From Przewalskia tangutica (lineage: Eukaryota > Streptophyta > Magnoliopsida > Solanales > Solanaceae), in NCBI GenBank assembly GCA_029844215.1, contig CM056724.1, positions 72,993,093 to 73,057,092 on the forward strand: a DNA stretch of 64,000 nucleotides, given 5' to 3'. Numbering within the stretch: the first letter of the stretch is position 1; each line of letters opens with the position of its first letter. A program made the position numbers and the translations under genes. Shown here piece by piece: positions 21,490-33,247 of this stretch. A model generated the notes under the pieces. The model ran no database searches, was not told the DNA's origin, and saw only the letters and a list, made by a program, of their open reading frames with translations.

Positions 21490-22065
21490 TTATTACATGG
21501 ACGTATACGCAGATGAAGAATTAGGAGGCATGCGGCCATGCGGCGGGTTAATCACGGTATATTGTTATTGTTGTTACATGGACATATACGTAGATGAAGA
21601 ATTAGGGGCATGCGGCCATCTGGCGAGTTAATCACGGTATATAGTTATTGTTGTTACATGGACATATACTGCACCGTCACGAAATTCGGGGCATGTGACC
21701 GTGCGGCGAGTTGATTACGATATATTGTTATTGTTGTTACATGGACATATGCTGCCGTCACGAATTAGGGGCATGTGGCGTGCGGCGGGGTTGATTACGA
21801 TATATTGTTATTGTTGTTACATGGACATATCTGCCGTCTGAAGTCAGGCATGTGGCGTGCGGCGAGTTGATTACGATATATTGTTATTGTTGTTACATGG
21901 ACATACGCCGTCACGAGAATTCGAGGGCATGTGGCCATGCGGCGGTTGATTACGATATATTGTTATTGTTGTTACATGGACATATACGCCTAGATGAAGA
22001 ATTCGGGGTATGTGGCCGTGCGGCGGGAGTTGATTACGTATCTTATTGCATCTGGACATGTCTGC
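21490..22065 (+). repeat. Minisatellite in solo LTR F, about seven units of 76-84 bp
   Basis: Each unit contains gttacatggacatata, then gatgaagaatt or cgtcacgaat, a GC-rich gcatgtggc...gcggcg, then gattacgatatattgttatt. Units differ by small indels in the GC-rich part. It is related to the inverted array at 6340-6620. Not a CRISPR: units are contiguous, without unique spacers. Confidence 0.85.
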
Positions 22066-22755
22066 GATGGAAATTAGGGGCGTGTGGCGTGATGCGGGCA
22101 TGATTGATATTGTGGCGTGAGACCATGGTTATATTTGAGTGATGACTTTGAGGCGTGAGTCCTGCTTTGACATATTGCTTTTATGTAAGTGAAGCGTAGT
22201 TTGGTTGTCATACATGTCTCTATTTTATTTAGACTACTATGATTTCATTTCTGATATTTTGAGTTTCACATACTTGGTACTGTTATCTTGACCTCCTTGA
22301 GGCTGCGTTAATCTGCGCGGTAGAAGTACATCGGTTGTTGATCCTCGCTCATAGGATCACGATTCGTGTATTAGGAAGCTCCGTTTCTCGGAGGCTTATC
22401 TTTTGGTATGTTTCCACTGAGTTGTAGGTTCTTGTACATTGGGGTATGGCGAGCCACTGTCGTCATAGTTGTTATAAAATTCGTAAGTGCATGTAATCTT
22501 GTTGTGGGCAGGGTTTGTAAGGGATTTAATTGTTCAATATTGAGTTATATATATACAGGAAGGTAACCGTTTTGGTTAGCCTATTGCTTATGTTATGTCT
22601 TGTTTCATGTTTAAGTTTTTATTTCCGCTGATTTTCTCTGATGTTGTATCACTAGGGTGCCCGGGGTAAGGCACCAGTAACGGGCCCAGGGTCGGGTCGT
22701 GACAAGAGTTGTGTTATAAGTTGGACTCCCTCTGGCGTATTCGTTTGTGCTAGTT

Positions 22756-23990
22756 ATGCCTCGCAGAGCAACGAGCCCGAGAAGGGCAAAGCGGCGAGAG
22801 GAGGCTGCGAGTAGAATCTGAGAGGTTCTGAGGCACATGCCCGATCATTACGAGATAGTGCCGTTCGGGGAGTTACTGCGGCGCGCTAGCCCAATGAGTT
22901 TAGATCGGCGGCGGTATTTGCGAGACCACGATACGAGTCTCGATTTCACGACCGGAGGCGAGGATATGAGTTACTAGGAGATGGCGATTACTAGCTAGAA
23001 GCTTGGCGAGCATGAGCGAGCGAGTCGGAGGATTCGGCGATACGATGGTTCACCTAGATCCGATAGTTGAGATTTGGGACTTCTTGAGTTGCGATCCGCC
23101 GAGTTCTATGGATTGTGGCGAGAAGATCCTCGGGAGTTTATTAAGCGATTGTAGCGGATCATGAAAGTGTTGAAGACCTTAGAGGCATTTCCTGCACTTC
23201 TTGCCCTCGCGAGATGAGAGAGCTCGGGCGATTAGATTTATGATATTGGCGAAGCAGGCGGGCGGTTCGGGAATCTGATGTCGAGTTTGACTCATTGGCT
23301 CGTTATGTCCCGCTTTAGTGGCGAACATGGAGGATCTTGTGCTTGATATGTCAGGACTTGGCGATTATCTAGTGAAGGGAGTGCAGAGTAACTCTTGATC
23401 GAGCATGGGCGTTGCGCGTCTGAGCTTATGCGCGGCGAGAACGTAGAGATCAGCGGATTAACGAAGATCGGCGAGAAGAGGGCCAAAGCAATGAGTCCTT
23501 TGGTAACTTTGGCGAACCTTCCGCCAGCGGTGGTTATGCGCCTCCGCCCGATGCAGTGGTCCTCCACGGACCGGGGCGTTCGGGGTATTTAGGAGTTGGT
23601 GAACTCGGGGTTTAGTTCGCGATTTACATAGGTTCTAGCCGGCCATTGATTTTCCCTCGGTGTTCACTATGTGGTAGGCGTCGTCAGAAATGTCATCTTT
23701 TTACTAATGCTTGTTTTACCTGCAGTCGATTGCGATTTGATGGTTGAGAGGAAGGGTGTTAGCGAGAGGCCACCCGCTTTCGGTATGGCGTTGTGGTAGG
23801 TGTTCTTGGGGAGTGTCGTACTACTTGATAGCTTTTATGCTTGCGGCGGCGAGCGTTTGCGAAATTGTCAGGCCGGAGGTGGCGCGGATGTTCTGACTTC
23901 GACCTTGGGATCAGCGGTGGTTCATCACCTACGTAGTTATCGCCCGTGAGCGAGGATTTGATTAGGCGACAAAGGGAAAGTGAGGCGATG
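22756..23990 (+). pseudogene. gag: gag remnant, A second unit
   Basis: ATG at 22756 with MPRRAT-like start, in the same leader context as 13094. It is colinear with the first copy over about 1.2 kb, ending after the degenerate zinc-knuckle region near 23840. Different small indels break it in other places; for example the run tggcccagttactag at 13317 is tggcgattactag here. Not functional as given. Confidence 0.7.
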
Positions 23991-24475
23991 AATTCTGAGA
24001 TATCTTGACCATTAAGAGACTTGTTTAGGTCGTTATGGTAGATACATGTGGAGTGCTATGTACGGATAGCATTGTGTTAGGTGTGGATTAGAAAACATGG
24101 GTAGTTGAAAAGGGTAAGTTTGGGGACGAGAAAATGGTGAGCCTTAGAATTTATAACAGTTGGGACCTTGGATGCAAGGCCGTCTTGAGTAGATGATTTT
24201 ATGGTTGGTCTTTGTCGAAGTACTTGGTATGCGTGATATATATTGTGGGACAATCCCATGGGTAGTGTGAGATGGAAGTGGTAGCTTTCATGACGTGAAT
24301 TAGTGAGATTGTTCCGGACCAGTAATGAGAGTTTAGTACGAAGTGGGTCGGGTTGAGGCCATATTGCGAGACAACCCGCAGCCCGGAATGTGGTGGAGTC
24401 AGTTTGAGGTGGTCCCGCTAGATGATAGGGTCACGAGGGTGTTAGGCCCAAGTTTAGGTAACCATCGTACGAGTT
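23991..24475 (+). other. Non-coding spacer, A second unit
   Basis: Colinear with 14370-14869. No protease, reverse transcriptase or RNase H motif. That both units lack the same genes shows that the loss came before the duplication. Confidence 0.55.
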
Positions 24476-25140
24476 TGTGGATGCGTTCGACCAGTATTAG
24501 GGCCGATGGGGTCAACCCATCTTGTCTTTTAGTCAGGACTGTTTACTCGGCGGAGGGTTATGCGAGATGTTGTATATCAGGAAGGTTGTAAGGCTGCACG
24601 GGGTTCCTACTTTTATAATGACGGTGGAGCCAGGTTTTCAGCTATTTCTTTTGTTTACGGAGGTTTTACGAGCGGGGTTAGGAACTTCAGGTGAGTCTCG
24701 ATGTGCATTCACCCGGGCGGCGGCAAACATCGCGTATTATCGGACATTTGAGGATAGGTTACGGGCTGGTGTTTTGATTTGAGGGTATTGTGAGGATTAT
24801 TTGCCTCTGGTTGAGTGAGTATTATAATAGCTACCATTTCAGTATTCGGATGGCGCCTTATGAAGCCTTGTATGGGCGGAAGTGTAGGTTGTCGGTCGAT
24901 TGATTCGATGTTGGCAAGGTTCAGATAGTTGGTCCCTACTTGTTTCAGGAGGATGTGGATAAGGTGAAGCTTATCCAGAAGAAGTTATTAGCAGCTCAGA
25001 GTCAATAGAAGTCGTGTGGATAATCGGCGTCGACACTTGGAGTTCAGGTTGACGTTGGGTCTTCTTGAAGGTACCACCCCGGAAGGGTGTGACGAGATTT
25101 GGAAAGCAGGGGAAACTTAGCCAAAGTACTTGGGCCTTCT
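24476..25140 (+). pseudogene. Integrase remnant, A second unit
   Basis: Pieces in several frames: VRTVYSAEGYARC (near 24536-24574; family VRTVYSAEEYARLY), VVRLHGVPTFIMTVEPGFQ (24588-24644) and TFEDRLRAGVL (24747-24779), then MAPYEALYGRKCR (24850-24888). The order matches the Ty3/gypsy integrase core and the region after it. The VVRLHGVP block is better kept than in the first unit. Frame shifts separate the pieces, so no enzyme can be made as given. Confidence 0.75.
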
Positions 25141-25654
25141 CAGATCATTTGTAGAATAGGCCAGGGTGCCTATAAGTTAGAACTGTCGTCCGACTTAGGA
25201 GGCGGTACGTCCGGTCTTCCATGTTGCTATGTTTCGGAAGAGTATCGGAGATCCGTCAGTGTTCGATTAGTGATGACCAAGTTGGAGATGATAACCCCAA
25301 GATTTTTGAAAACTGAAGCAATGACAGAAATGTGGTACGTATATTAGGAAGAGTTCGAGTCTACGAGGAGGGTAATACAAGTAAGAAAAGAGGCGAAGAT
25401 GGGTTAAGAAGATGGAAGTGTCCTTTTTATAAGGTAAAGATGTGAAGAAAGTATCCTTTGGACCTTGGGTGAAGCTATTAGTATTGTTATACGCTTTAGA
25501 GATGATCCTTCGTTGGCTCGGATGTGCGTTTTTGCGCGTATGTTGTATTATGGCCATGTGTGGCATAATTGGTTTCGTAAGTATAATAGGGAAGACTATA
25601 CCGGCACAGGTATGTTTCAGAGACTTAGAAAGAACATTCGGGACGAATGTTTCT

Positions 25655-25667
25655 AAAGGGGGAAGAA
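25655..25667 (+). other. Polypurine tract before LTR A3
   Basis: AAAGGGGGAAGAA directly 5' of TGTTACACCCCGTAG. Confidence 0.85.
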
Positions 25668-28548
25668 TGTTACACCCCGTAGTTCCAGGGTATGTATGTG
25701 AGGACGTACGTACGAGAATACGACTGTAATTTTGGAAAGAAAGAGAGATGTGATTTTTCGACGGAAAAGTTTCCGGTTTTTGTGAAGGAAAAAGGTTCGT
25801 TAATGGGAATTGGATTCCCAGATTTGGTATTCGGACTTCTGGGATTATTTAAGAATTTTGTAATTTTATTTCCGGAATTGGTCACGTGGAGCCCGCGGGA
25901 GGAATTTACGGTTGTAGGGCCCACTTTATTTTCGAAATTTTTGGCATTACGGGTATTTTCGGAAGATGAAATATTTTGGGCAGTAGGGCGTCCCCCTCTT
26001 GTGTAGCTCTCGTCAGAAAATCCCACATGTAGAAAATTTCTTCAAGTATCGTTTTTAATCCCAAATACCTTAGCCTAAATCCCTTGTAGTATTCCAAAGT
26101 TATCCCAACATAAGAGCCCGAAAATACTACTTTATTCCATTAGTCGCAAAAGTGAAACCCTAAGAAAATCTTCATAGTTGGTTGAAGTGTTAAGAGAAGT
26201 TGTTTAGAAACTTCTGAGGGTTGCTTGGAGCGGGTTGGAGCGTAAGGAAGTGGAGCTAAACGTTGCTCAGGATCGACTTATAAAACTTGGATAATTTTGG
26301 GCTTATCGAGGTAATGATCTTTGTCCCCCTATTGTAATTGGATATTACATATTGTAGTAGTTTAGATTTGAGTATAAGATTTATTGGAGGGATGTTTATA
26401 AAGAATTGAACTGTATTTACATTGGACTGTATTTACACTAGACTTGTAGTATTATTGTGGGGCAGTGTTGTACACGTCCGGTTAGACGTGTAACCCCCCC
26501 CCTAGGAATTGTTGGCTTGGTAGCGGGCCTTGATAGAGGAGTAGATTTATGTGGTTGCGGGGAGGTCTTCTTGAATTTTCAGTAGAATAAGGAACCTTGT
26601 ACTTAGAATTGTTCTCTGAAGAGATCTAGAAGTTAATAAGCGTTTTATGGCCATTATAGGTTTAAGTAATACCCGTAGCGTATTATACTTTAAGGGTTGA
26701 AAAGGCTAGCAGGGTTATAATCTTGTGAGCGTTTTGCTAATTGTCGATAATCGTCGCGAGGTATGTGAACCTCTTCTATCCTTTCTAGCATGATATTTGT
26801 GAAATATATATAGTGCGGTAGGCCTTGCGTGTGTTTAAAGGAATTTGATTTTCCTTTTGTGTCCTTGACTTGATTCCAAAGTTAAGTGACTTGTTATGAA
26901 ATATTAAGGACTTGAATTATGTTAAAAAGTTGTAAAACCTCATTCATGAGTAATGAGTGTGTGGTCTTTTAAAGAATAAAGTTATCTTGATTTCGAAAAT
27001 AAGAATAGTTGTCCTTGGTTGGTTTAAAACATAAAGTATTATAATAGCTTTATGGGAAGTTATTTATAACGACTTTATGAAAACAAAAGAATGGTTTTAT
27101 CATTGGATTTAAAATGATAACTTGACATTTAAAAGTTGGAGGTTGGTTTCCTTAAAAGATATGATTTAAAGATTAAGAGCCTGATTTTTGAAAGTAAAGA
27201 GACTTGACTTATAAACAACTTGATTTTGGGAAAGGAGAAGTAACTTGATTTAAAGGTATAGGTTACTTGTTTTTAAAAGAGTAAGACACTTGGTTTAAAA
27301 AGTATATTGCTACTTGACTTTAAAAAGGAAAAAGTGTCTTTGTTTTAAAGGAAGGCATGGTTTTGTCTTAAAATGGTTTAAAAAGGAAGGCATGCTTTTG
27401 TCTTAAGATTGGTTTAAAAAGAAGGTATGGAAATTGTTTTGGTTTACTTAAAAGATAGTTACTCTATTTTGATACTACGGGTATCGTGTGACTTTTGTGT
27501 GAGTAACTTGACTATGTTGGCTTGTGATAGCCTTGTAATACTTTCTTGTTGGTTTGATAAGTAAACATGTTATGATGCTACGTGTGTTAGTGTCTTGTGA
27601 CGTTTGTGTAAGGGGGTTTTCTTGTTGTGCTTATGTTGTTTAACGATAGACAGTTGTGCTGGTATTATATCACTTACCCCGACTTGTTATGCAGGGTTAG
27701 CAGCCCCGTCACGAGAATACCTAATGCAGTGCAATGTGACCTATGCGGGTGCGGGAGTTCGGGATGATCACTCGGGTGTATTCTGCGTCACGAGGAATAC
27801 CTCATGCGATGCGTGACAATGCGGTGCGGGAGTCGAGTTGATGTCGAGGTTAGCTACCCCCGATGCGAAGAATACCTCATGCGGAACAAGGTGTTATATG
27901 CGGACTGCGTGAGTTCCAGGATTAGGCTAGCATAATGATACGATGGGCGATTGGCCTTGCCCGATCATTAGCGGCCTAGAAAAGACGATTACGTTATATC
28001 TATTTTGCTCTTGTTTATGTTGTGGCACTATGCGATTAAATTAGTTGTTAAATGCGTATTTGTAATTGGTTTTAAAATGTTATGATTTTATTTGATACTT
28101 TCTGATTTCACATACTTGGTACCTATTATGCGATCTCCTTGGGGGCTGCGTTCATGCGCATAGTAAGTACGCGATCGTCGATCCTCGCTCATAGGATCAC
28201 GATTGAGCGTTTTGGGAAGCCGCGTTTCTCGGAGGTTTATCTTTTGGTATAGTCCGCATCGTTGTAGGTACTTACATTCGAGGGTATGGCGAGGCCTGTC
28301 GTCGTAGTTATAGTTATATTCTTAGAAGTGCATGCTTGTTGTGGCGGGGTTTGTAAAGGATATAGCTATTGAGTTTAATCATTTTTATATATATGCGAGA
28401 AAGGTATTTGTTTGGTTAGCCTATTTTTCTTATTGTATATCTTGTTTCATGTGTAAGTTTTTTTATTTCCGCTGATTTTCTCTGATGTTGTATCACTAGG
28501 GTGCCCGGGGTAAGGCACCAGTCACGGGCCCGGGGTAGGGTCGTGACA
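25668..28548 (+). mobile_element. LTR A3, last LTR of block A, promoter deleted (2881 bp)
   Basis: It runs from TGTTACACCCCGTAG to GGTCGTGACA and is very similar to A2. The segment corresponding to about 16350-16605, with the TATA box, is missing: aatattttggg is followed near 25985 by gcgtccccctcttgtgtagc. That junction sequence (cgtccccctcttg) also occurs in A1 at 10328 but not in A2. The LTR is followed by GAAAA (28549-28553), which would be the right-hand target duplication. Confidence 0.88.
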
Positions 28549-30496
28549 GAAAAAGAATTGGAAAAGGACTTTGTGTTGTTGTATATGTTTAGCCAAGAAT
28601 GGTTTTAAATATGGAACTAGTTTCGTATTATTTGTGGGGCGGAATTTTACACGTCCTGTTAAGGCGTGTAATCCCCTTTGGTTAGCTGAATTGTTGGGCC
28701 TTAAATGTGGCGTGTTTGGTTATTGAATTCGGCCTTGAAAAAGGTGGCAAAGTATGTAGAAACAAAGGAAGTGCTGTCCGATTTTCCGTAGAATTTAGTG
28801 ACTTTGCACTTAGAATATTCTACGTTCGAAGCTAGAGGTTAATGGACGTATTATGGCCATTTTAGGTTGAAGTACCAAGTATAGCGTATTCTACTTGAAG
28901 GATGGAATAGCTATCAAGGTTGAAGTACTTTAGAGCATTTCGCTATTTGTCGATAATCGTCGCGAGGTATGTGAACCTCTTCCTTCTTTTGACATGATTC
29001 TATGTATGGAATATACATGTAGTACTATTTCATGATTCCTTCTACTCTTAGAAGTTAAGAGGTATGTATGTTGATTTACTCTACGTAAAGGTTATGTCTA
29101 AGTTATCCTAAGTTCTTACCAAGTCTTATGGGGGATGTTGGTAAGATTCGTTAGGAGGTATTTGGAGCCAAGTAGACTTGGCTAAGTTACGACACAAATG
29201 AGAATAAGAATCGAACAAGCCACTGCAGCATTAATAAAGGAAAATGTAATGACAATCAATTAAGTTAAAATGAGTAGAATTCTCCATCTGCATAGAAGCT
29301 AAGATAAGACAAAATTGTATTACATTTTCTAGATCATGGCTACTCGATTAAGATCGTTATAAATAAGTATAACTTATTCACAACGCACCAAAGTATATGT
29401 TACTTAGTTTATAAGAATTTACGTATGAAGTTTTAAGACTATGAACCTCAAATTTTTAAAGGGTTAAGGGACTTTATTTTTTCAAGTTATGGGACTTGAT
29501 TCTTAAAGGAAGAAATGAATTGATTTAAAAGTATAGAATACTTGATTTGGAAAGAATTGATTTCTTGCCATTTTAAAGATAAGAGACTTGATTTCTAAAA
29601 GTTAAAGAAGCTTGATTTCAAAAGTTAAGAGACTTGAAGTATTTTGAAAGCTATGTGATTTGATTTGAAAGTATAAGTCTCTTGGTTATAAAAGGAATGA
29701 ATTTGTCTAAGACATAAAGAGTTATAACGGCTTTATGGGAAGTTGGTTATAACAACTTTATGGAAGATTAAAAGAATGGTTTTCTTCAGTAATGTAAGCA
29801 AAGAAATGATTTGAAATAAAGAAGGGCAAATTGTTTTAAAGGTACCAATTGCTTAAGGTTTTAAAGAAAGAAGTCACTTGATTTAGAAGCCTATAAATGT
29901 ATTTCTAAAAGGTATTGTGACTTGTCTTTAAAAGTAGATATGACTTGATACTACGGTTATTAGTATCTTGGAAGTTTTATTTGAAAGAGAATCATTTTAA
30001 AGGAGTAGAGGCACGTAGTACGTTGGGTTAAATTCCCAGATTTTATAATGACATGTTAGTGCCTTAAGTAAACAAAAATAAGAGTGTATATGAACAAGCT
30101 AATAAGAAGTTAGGGGTTTCTTAACTTGCTTATGTAATGTATGATAAGCCGGTGGTGCTTATGTTATGTATGGTAAGCCGGTGGTGCTTATGTTATGTAT
30201 GATAAGTCGGTAGTGCTTATGTTATGTATGATAAGTCGGTAGTGCTTATGTTATGTATGATAAGCCGGTAAGGCTTATGTTATGTATGATGGTCGGTTGA
30301 GTTAGGGTAAGAGTATAAATGAGGGGTAAACCCCCAAGACGTTATACCACCTGCTTCAGGGTAAGAGTATAAATGAGGGTAAACCGAGGCGTTATACCAC
30401 GCACTAGTGGATTTGCTACCCATGATGCGAGGAATACCTCATGCGAGTCCTTATGGGCTTATGCGGGTGAAATAGTCCCATGCGGGCGGGTACAGC
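28549..30496 (+). mobile_element. Fragment of the LTR that hosts block A
   Basis: The sequence changes at 28549 to that of another LTR type, picked up about 1.1 kb into its length: gaattggaaaaggactt matches 31623 onward, and ggcgtgtttggttattg matches 31785 onward. It continues with a GAGGTATGTGAACCTC site (28964) and ends at 30496, where a new LTR begins. Its first 1.1 kb is not in the window and should lie to the left. No coding potential. Confidence 0.75.
30129..30301 (+). repeat. Six tandem 29-bp units
   Basis: Units of cttatgttatgtatgataag plus ccggtggtg or tcggtagtg. They are nearly identical except for single-base changes. This is a local expansion in the host LTR, directly before agagtataaatgagggg units that also occur in the G LTRs. 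Confidence 0.9.
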
Positions 30497-30710
30497 TGTT
30501 ACACCCCGTAAGTCCAGGACATGTAAAAGAGAATGTACGTAAGGAATCAAGACTTGGAAATTGGTACGAAAGGAAGAATTATTTTTCCGACGGAAAATCT
30601 TTCGAACGTCGGAAAGGAAAAATGTTCGTTGTTGAGAATTGGATTCTCAAAATGCATTATTTGAAGAGTATGGAACTTATTAACATTATGGAAATTTATT
30701 TTTACGGATT

Positions 30711-30805
30711 TGGTCACGTGGGGCCCACCCGAGGAATTTTACGTTTTGTGGGGCCCACGAGGGTTACGGAATTTTATGGACGAATGAGAGGGCGACACGT
30801 GGCAC
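30711..30805 (+). promoter_or_regulatory. Paired ACGT-core boxes in U3 of B2
   Basis: GGTCACGTGGGGCCCAC (G-box CACGTG 30715-30720 fused to a GGGCCCAC, site-II-like box), then a second tgtggggcccac and CACGTG at 30796-30801. The same pair is found in C (39894, 40003; 45677, 45782). bZIP/bHLH factors bind CACGTG; actual use here is inference. Confidence 0.55.
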
Positions 30806-33113
30806 CCCCACATATGGTCTTGGACGAATTATAGTAAAGGTAAAATGGTCATTGACCAACAAGGAAGATAAGTCTTGCTAGCTTGAGATTGTTGACTTGT
30901 CAACTTGTCCACTTGGCTTAACATTAATTGTCCTTCATCCTAACCCACAAGTGTTTTAATCTAAGCCCTCCAATGTGTTTTATATACTACACTAGTGCAA
31001 GACAAGCTCTTGAAACACTTAGAAAAATTTCACACATTGTTGTTCTTCATACATAGCTCTCGGGTTTGTGACTTATCCCACACAAAAAAATTTGTAGTTT
31101 TGATCCTTTGTTCACAAGACTTTAACCCAAGATCCCTAAGGGTATTGTAGGGATATCTCAATAGAAAGATTTTGGGAAAACGACGTTTTCACGTTAGTCG
31201 CAAGGCGAAAACCTAAGTAGTTTTCCTAGTTTTGGATTGGAAATTGAAGAGAAGTTGGTTGTGAACTTCTAGAGGCTTCAAATAGTGGATTGAAGCGTAA
31301 CGGAAAGGCGCTAAGAATTGCTAAGGAGCGACTTTGAATCTTGGAAATTTTAAGGGCTTGTAAAGGTATAAATCTTGTCGTTTTAGCAATTAAAGTTTAC
31401 TTATCATTGTAGTTATGGATATTAGCAAGCATGAGGTTGATATTATTAAGTTTGATAAGGGTATTGGCTATTGTAACCCTAATCCGAAAACTAGCATGTT
31501 TAGCCTTAAGATTACATTTCAAGTTGATTATTAGTTTAAGTCGTCGCATGTTGTATAAGAAGGAAATTGTAGTTGTTGAAGTTGTTTATGACTATATAAC
31601 ATGTTAGATCTTAGAACTTGGAATTGGAAAAGAATTTGGAAAGGACTTGTGTTGTTGTATTAAGTTAGCCAAGAAATTGCTTTTGGAGTATTAAACTACT
31701 TGGTATGAATTGTGGGGCGGAATTTTACACGTATTGTAAGGCGTGTAATCCCCTTTGATTGGTTGGTATGTTGAGCCTTAAATGTGGCATGTTTGGTTAT
31801 TGTATTCGGCCTTGAAAAAGGTGGCAAAGTATGTAGAAACAAAGGAAGTCTTTTAGATTTTCCGTAGAATAAGAGACCGTATACTTAGTATTATTCTACG
31901 TTAGAAACTAGAAATTGATAGTCATGTTGTGACTATTATAGGTTGACAATTCTACGTACGGCGTATTCGGCTTAGCTTGTGGATTTAGCCGAAAAGGTAT
32001 GTGAACTATATCCTCTTCTAGCATGATTCCTTAAGATAAAGAAAGTACGTCCTACTCCTTAAATGATCCATTCCTTGGTTGTATTTGGATTTCCTAAAAT
32101 AGAATTTGTTCTATGTACTTCCTTGATTGTACTTTGATGTTTAAATTGTACGTTGTATAATCCATTGCCTTAGTGAAGTTTGGATTCTTAAGAGTGAAAG
32201 CATTTTACTTAAAGTACATAGAGTCTTGAAAAGGAAGTGGTTTCCAAACCTTTTGGCTAGTGCCTTAGTTCCAAAACCTAAGGGTTGTTATAATGACTTT
32301 AGGGGAGTTAAATGAGTGATTACTTAATTGTTTTAAAAGAGGAAAAATGACATGATTTAAGAGAAGTAACTTGTTTTAAAGGTGTGAGTTACTTGAGGTT
32401 TAAAAGTAGAAGAAACTTGATTTCTAAAGATTAAGAGACTTGAAGTATTTTTGAAAGATAAGAAACTTGATTTGTAAGTATGTGATATTTGGTTTTGAAA
32501 GTATAAGTCTCTTGGTTATAAAAGGAATGAATATGTCTAAAACCATAAAGGGTTATAACGGCTTTATGGGAAGTTGGTTATAACGGCTTTATGGAAGGTT
32601 AAGAAAGTTGTCTATTTTGATTATTGGGCATAAGTTGCCTAGATTGTGAAAATTTGAAGTTACTTGATTTCAAGCATTGAAATGAGTTTTCTAAAAGTCG
32701 ATAACTTACTTTGAAAAATAGACACACCTTGATACTACGGTGTTAGTATCTTGGGGTTTTACATAAAAGGAGTCTTTTGAAAGAATGTGCGTGCGTAGTT
32801 GTAATACCAGTATTTCAGTATATGCGTGGGAATACGTCAAAAAGTTTGGCCTTAGTTAGCCTTGGGCGTTTTCTTTTGTACACAACTCGCTAAAAGAATC
32901 GTTTTCGGCGAAGCGTTTCCTGACTTTCGTAGAGTAAATTCGGCTATGCCATTTCTTATTTTGCGGATTTTTAGAGGCGAAACATTTTGGACCAGCGGGA
33001 GGGTGGCGTGTCACCTCGCATTGGAAGCAAGTGGGGTGGCTTTGGGCGATTGGGCGTCAAAGAGGGTGTTGGCCTTGGCCGATTGGGTCTTGTTTAGGCC
33101 TTGTTTTGTGCCA

Positions 33114-33149
33114 TGTTTTGTGGAGTGTTTTGTGGAGTGTTTTGTGGAG
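33114..33149 (+). repeat. Three tandem 12-bp units
   Basis: TGTTTTGTGGAG three times, just upstream of the TATA box of LTR D. A single, diverged version is at 36990 in LTR E (tttgtggagtgatttgagg). Confidence 0.85.
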
Positions 33150-33238
33150 TAGGAGTGAGGGTGCACTTGGCTTGATCTTGGCCTTACACTTGCCTTGCAC
33201 TTGTCTTCATCTTGGCCATTGGTTGGCCAAGGCTTGAG

Positions 33239-33247
33239 CTATAAATA
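33239..33247 (+). promoter_or_regulatory. TATA box of solo LTR D
   Basis: CTATAAATA followed by CCCCTTAG; preceded by cttggccattggttggcc as in the C LTRs. Confidence 0.7.

Larger units (their letters stand above)
19293..22704 (+). mobile_element. Solo LTR F (3412 bp) nested in the A leader, TSD AGAGC/AGAGT
   Basis: TGTTACACCCCATAG to GGTCGTGACA, with AGAGC at 19288-19292 and AGAGT at 22705-22709. The empty site is seen in the other A unit at 13043-13062 (gccttagagatgtgttataa) and in C at 43444. Since only one unit has it, it inserted after the two units became separate. It carries its own TATA box and a minisatellite; no genes. Confidence 0.9.

Noticed and set aside
21490..22065. CRISPR-like regular repeats
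   Set aside because: Units are contiguous tandem copies of 76-84 bp without unique spacers, in plant LTR DNA.
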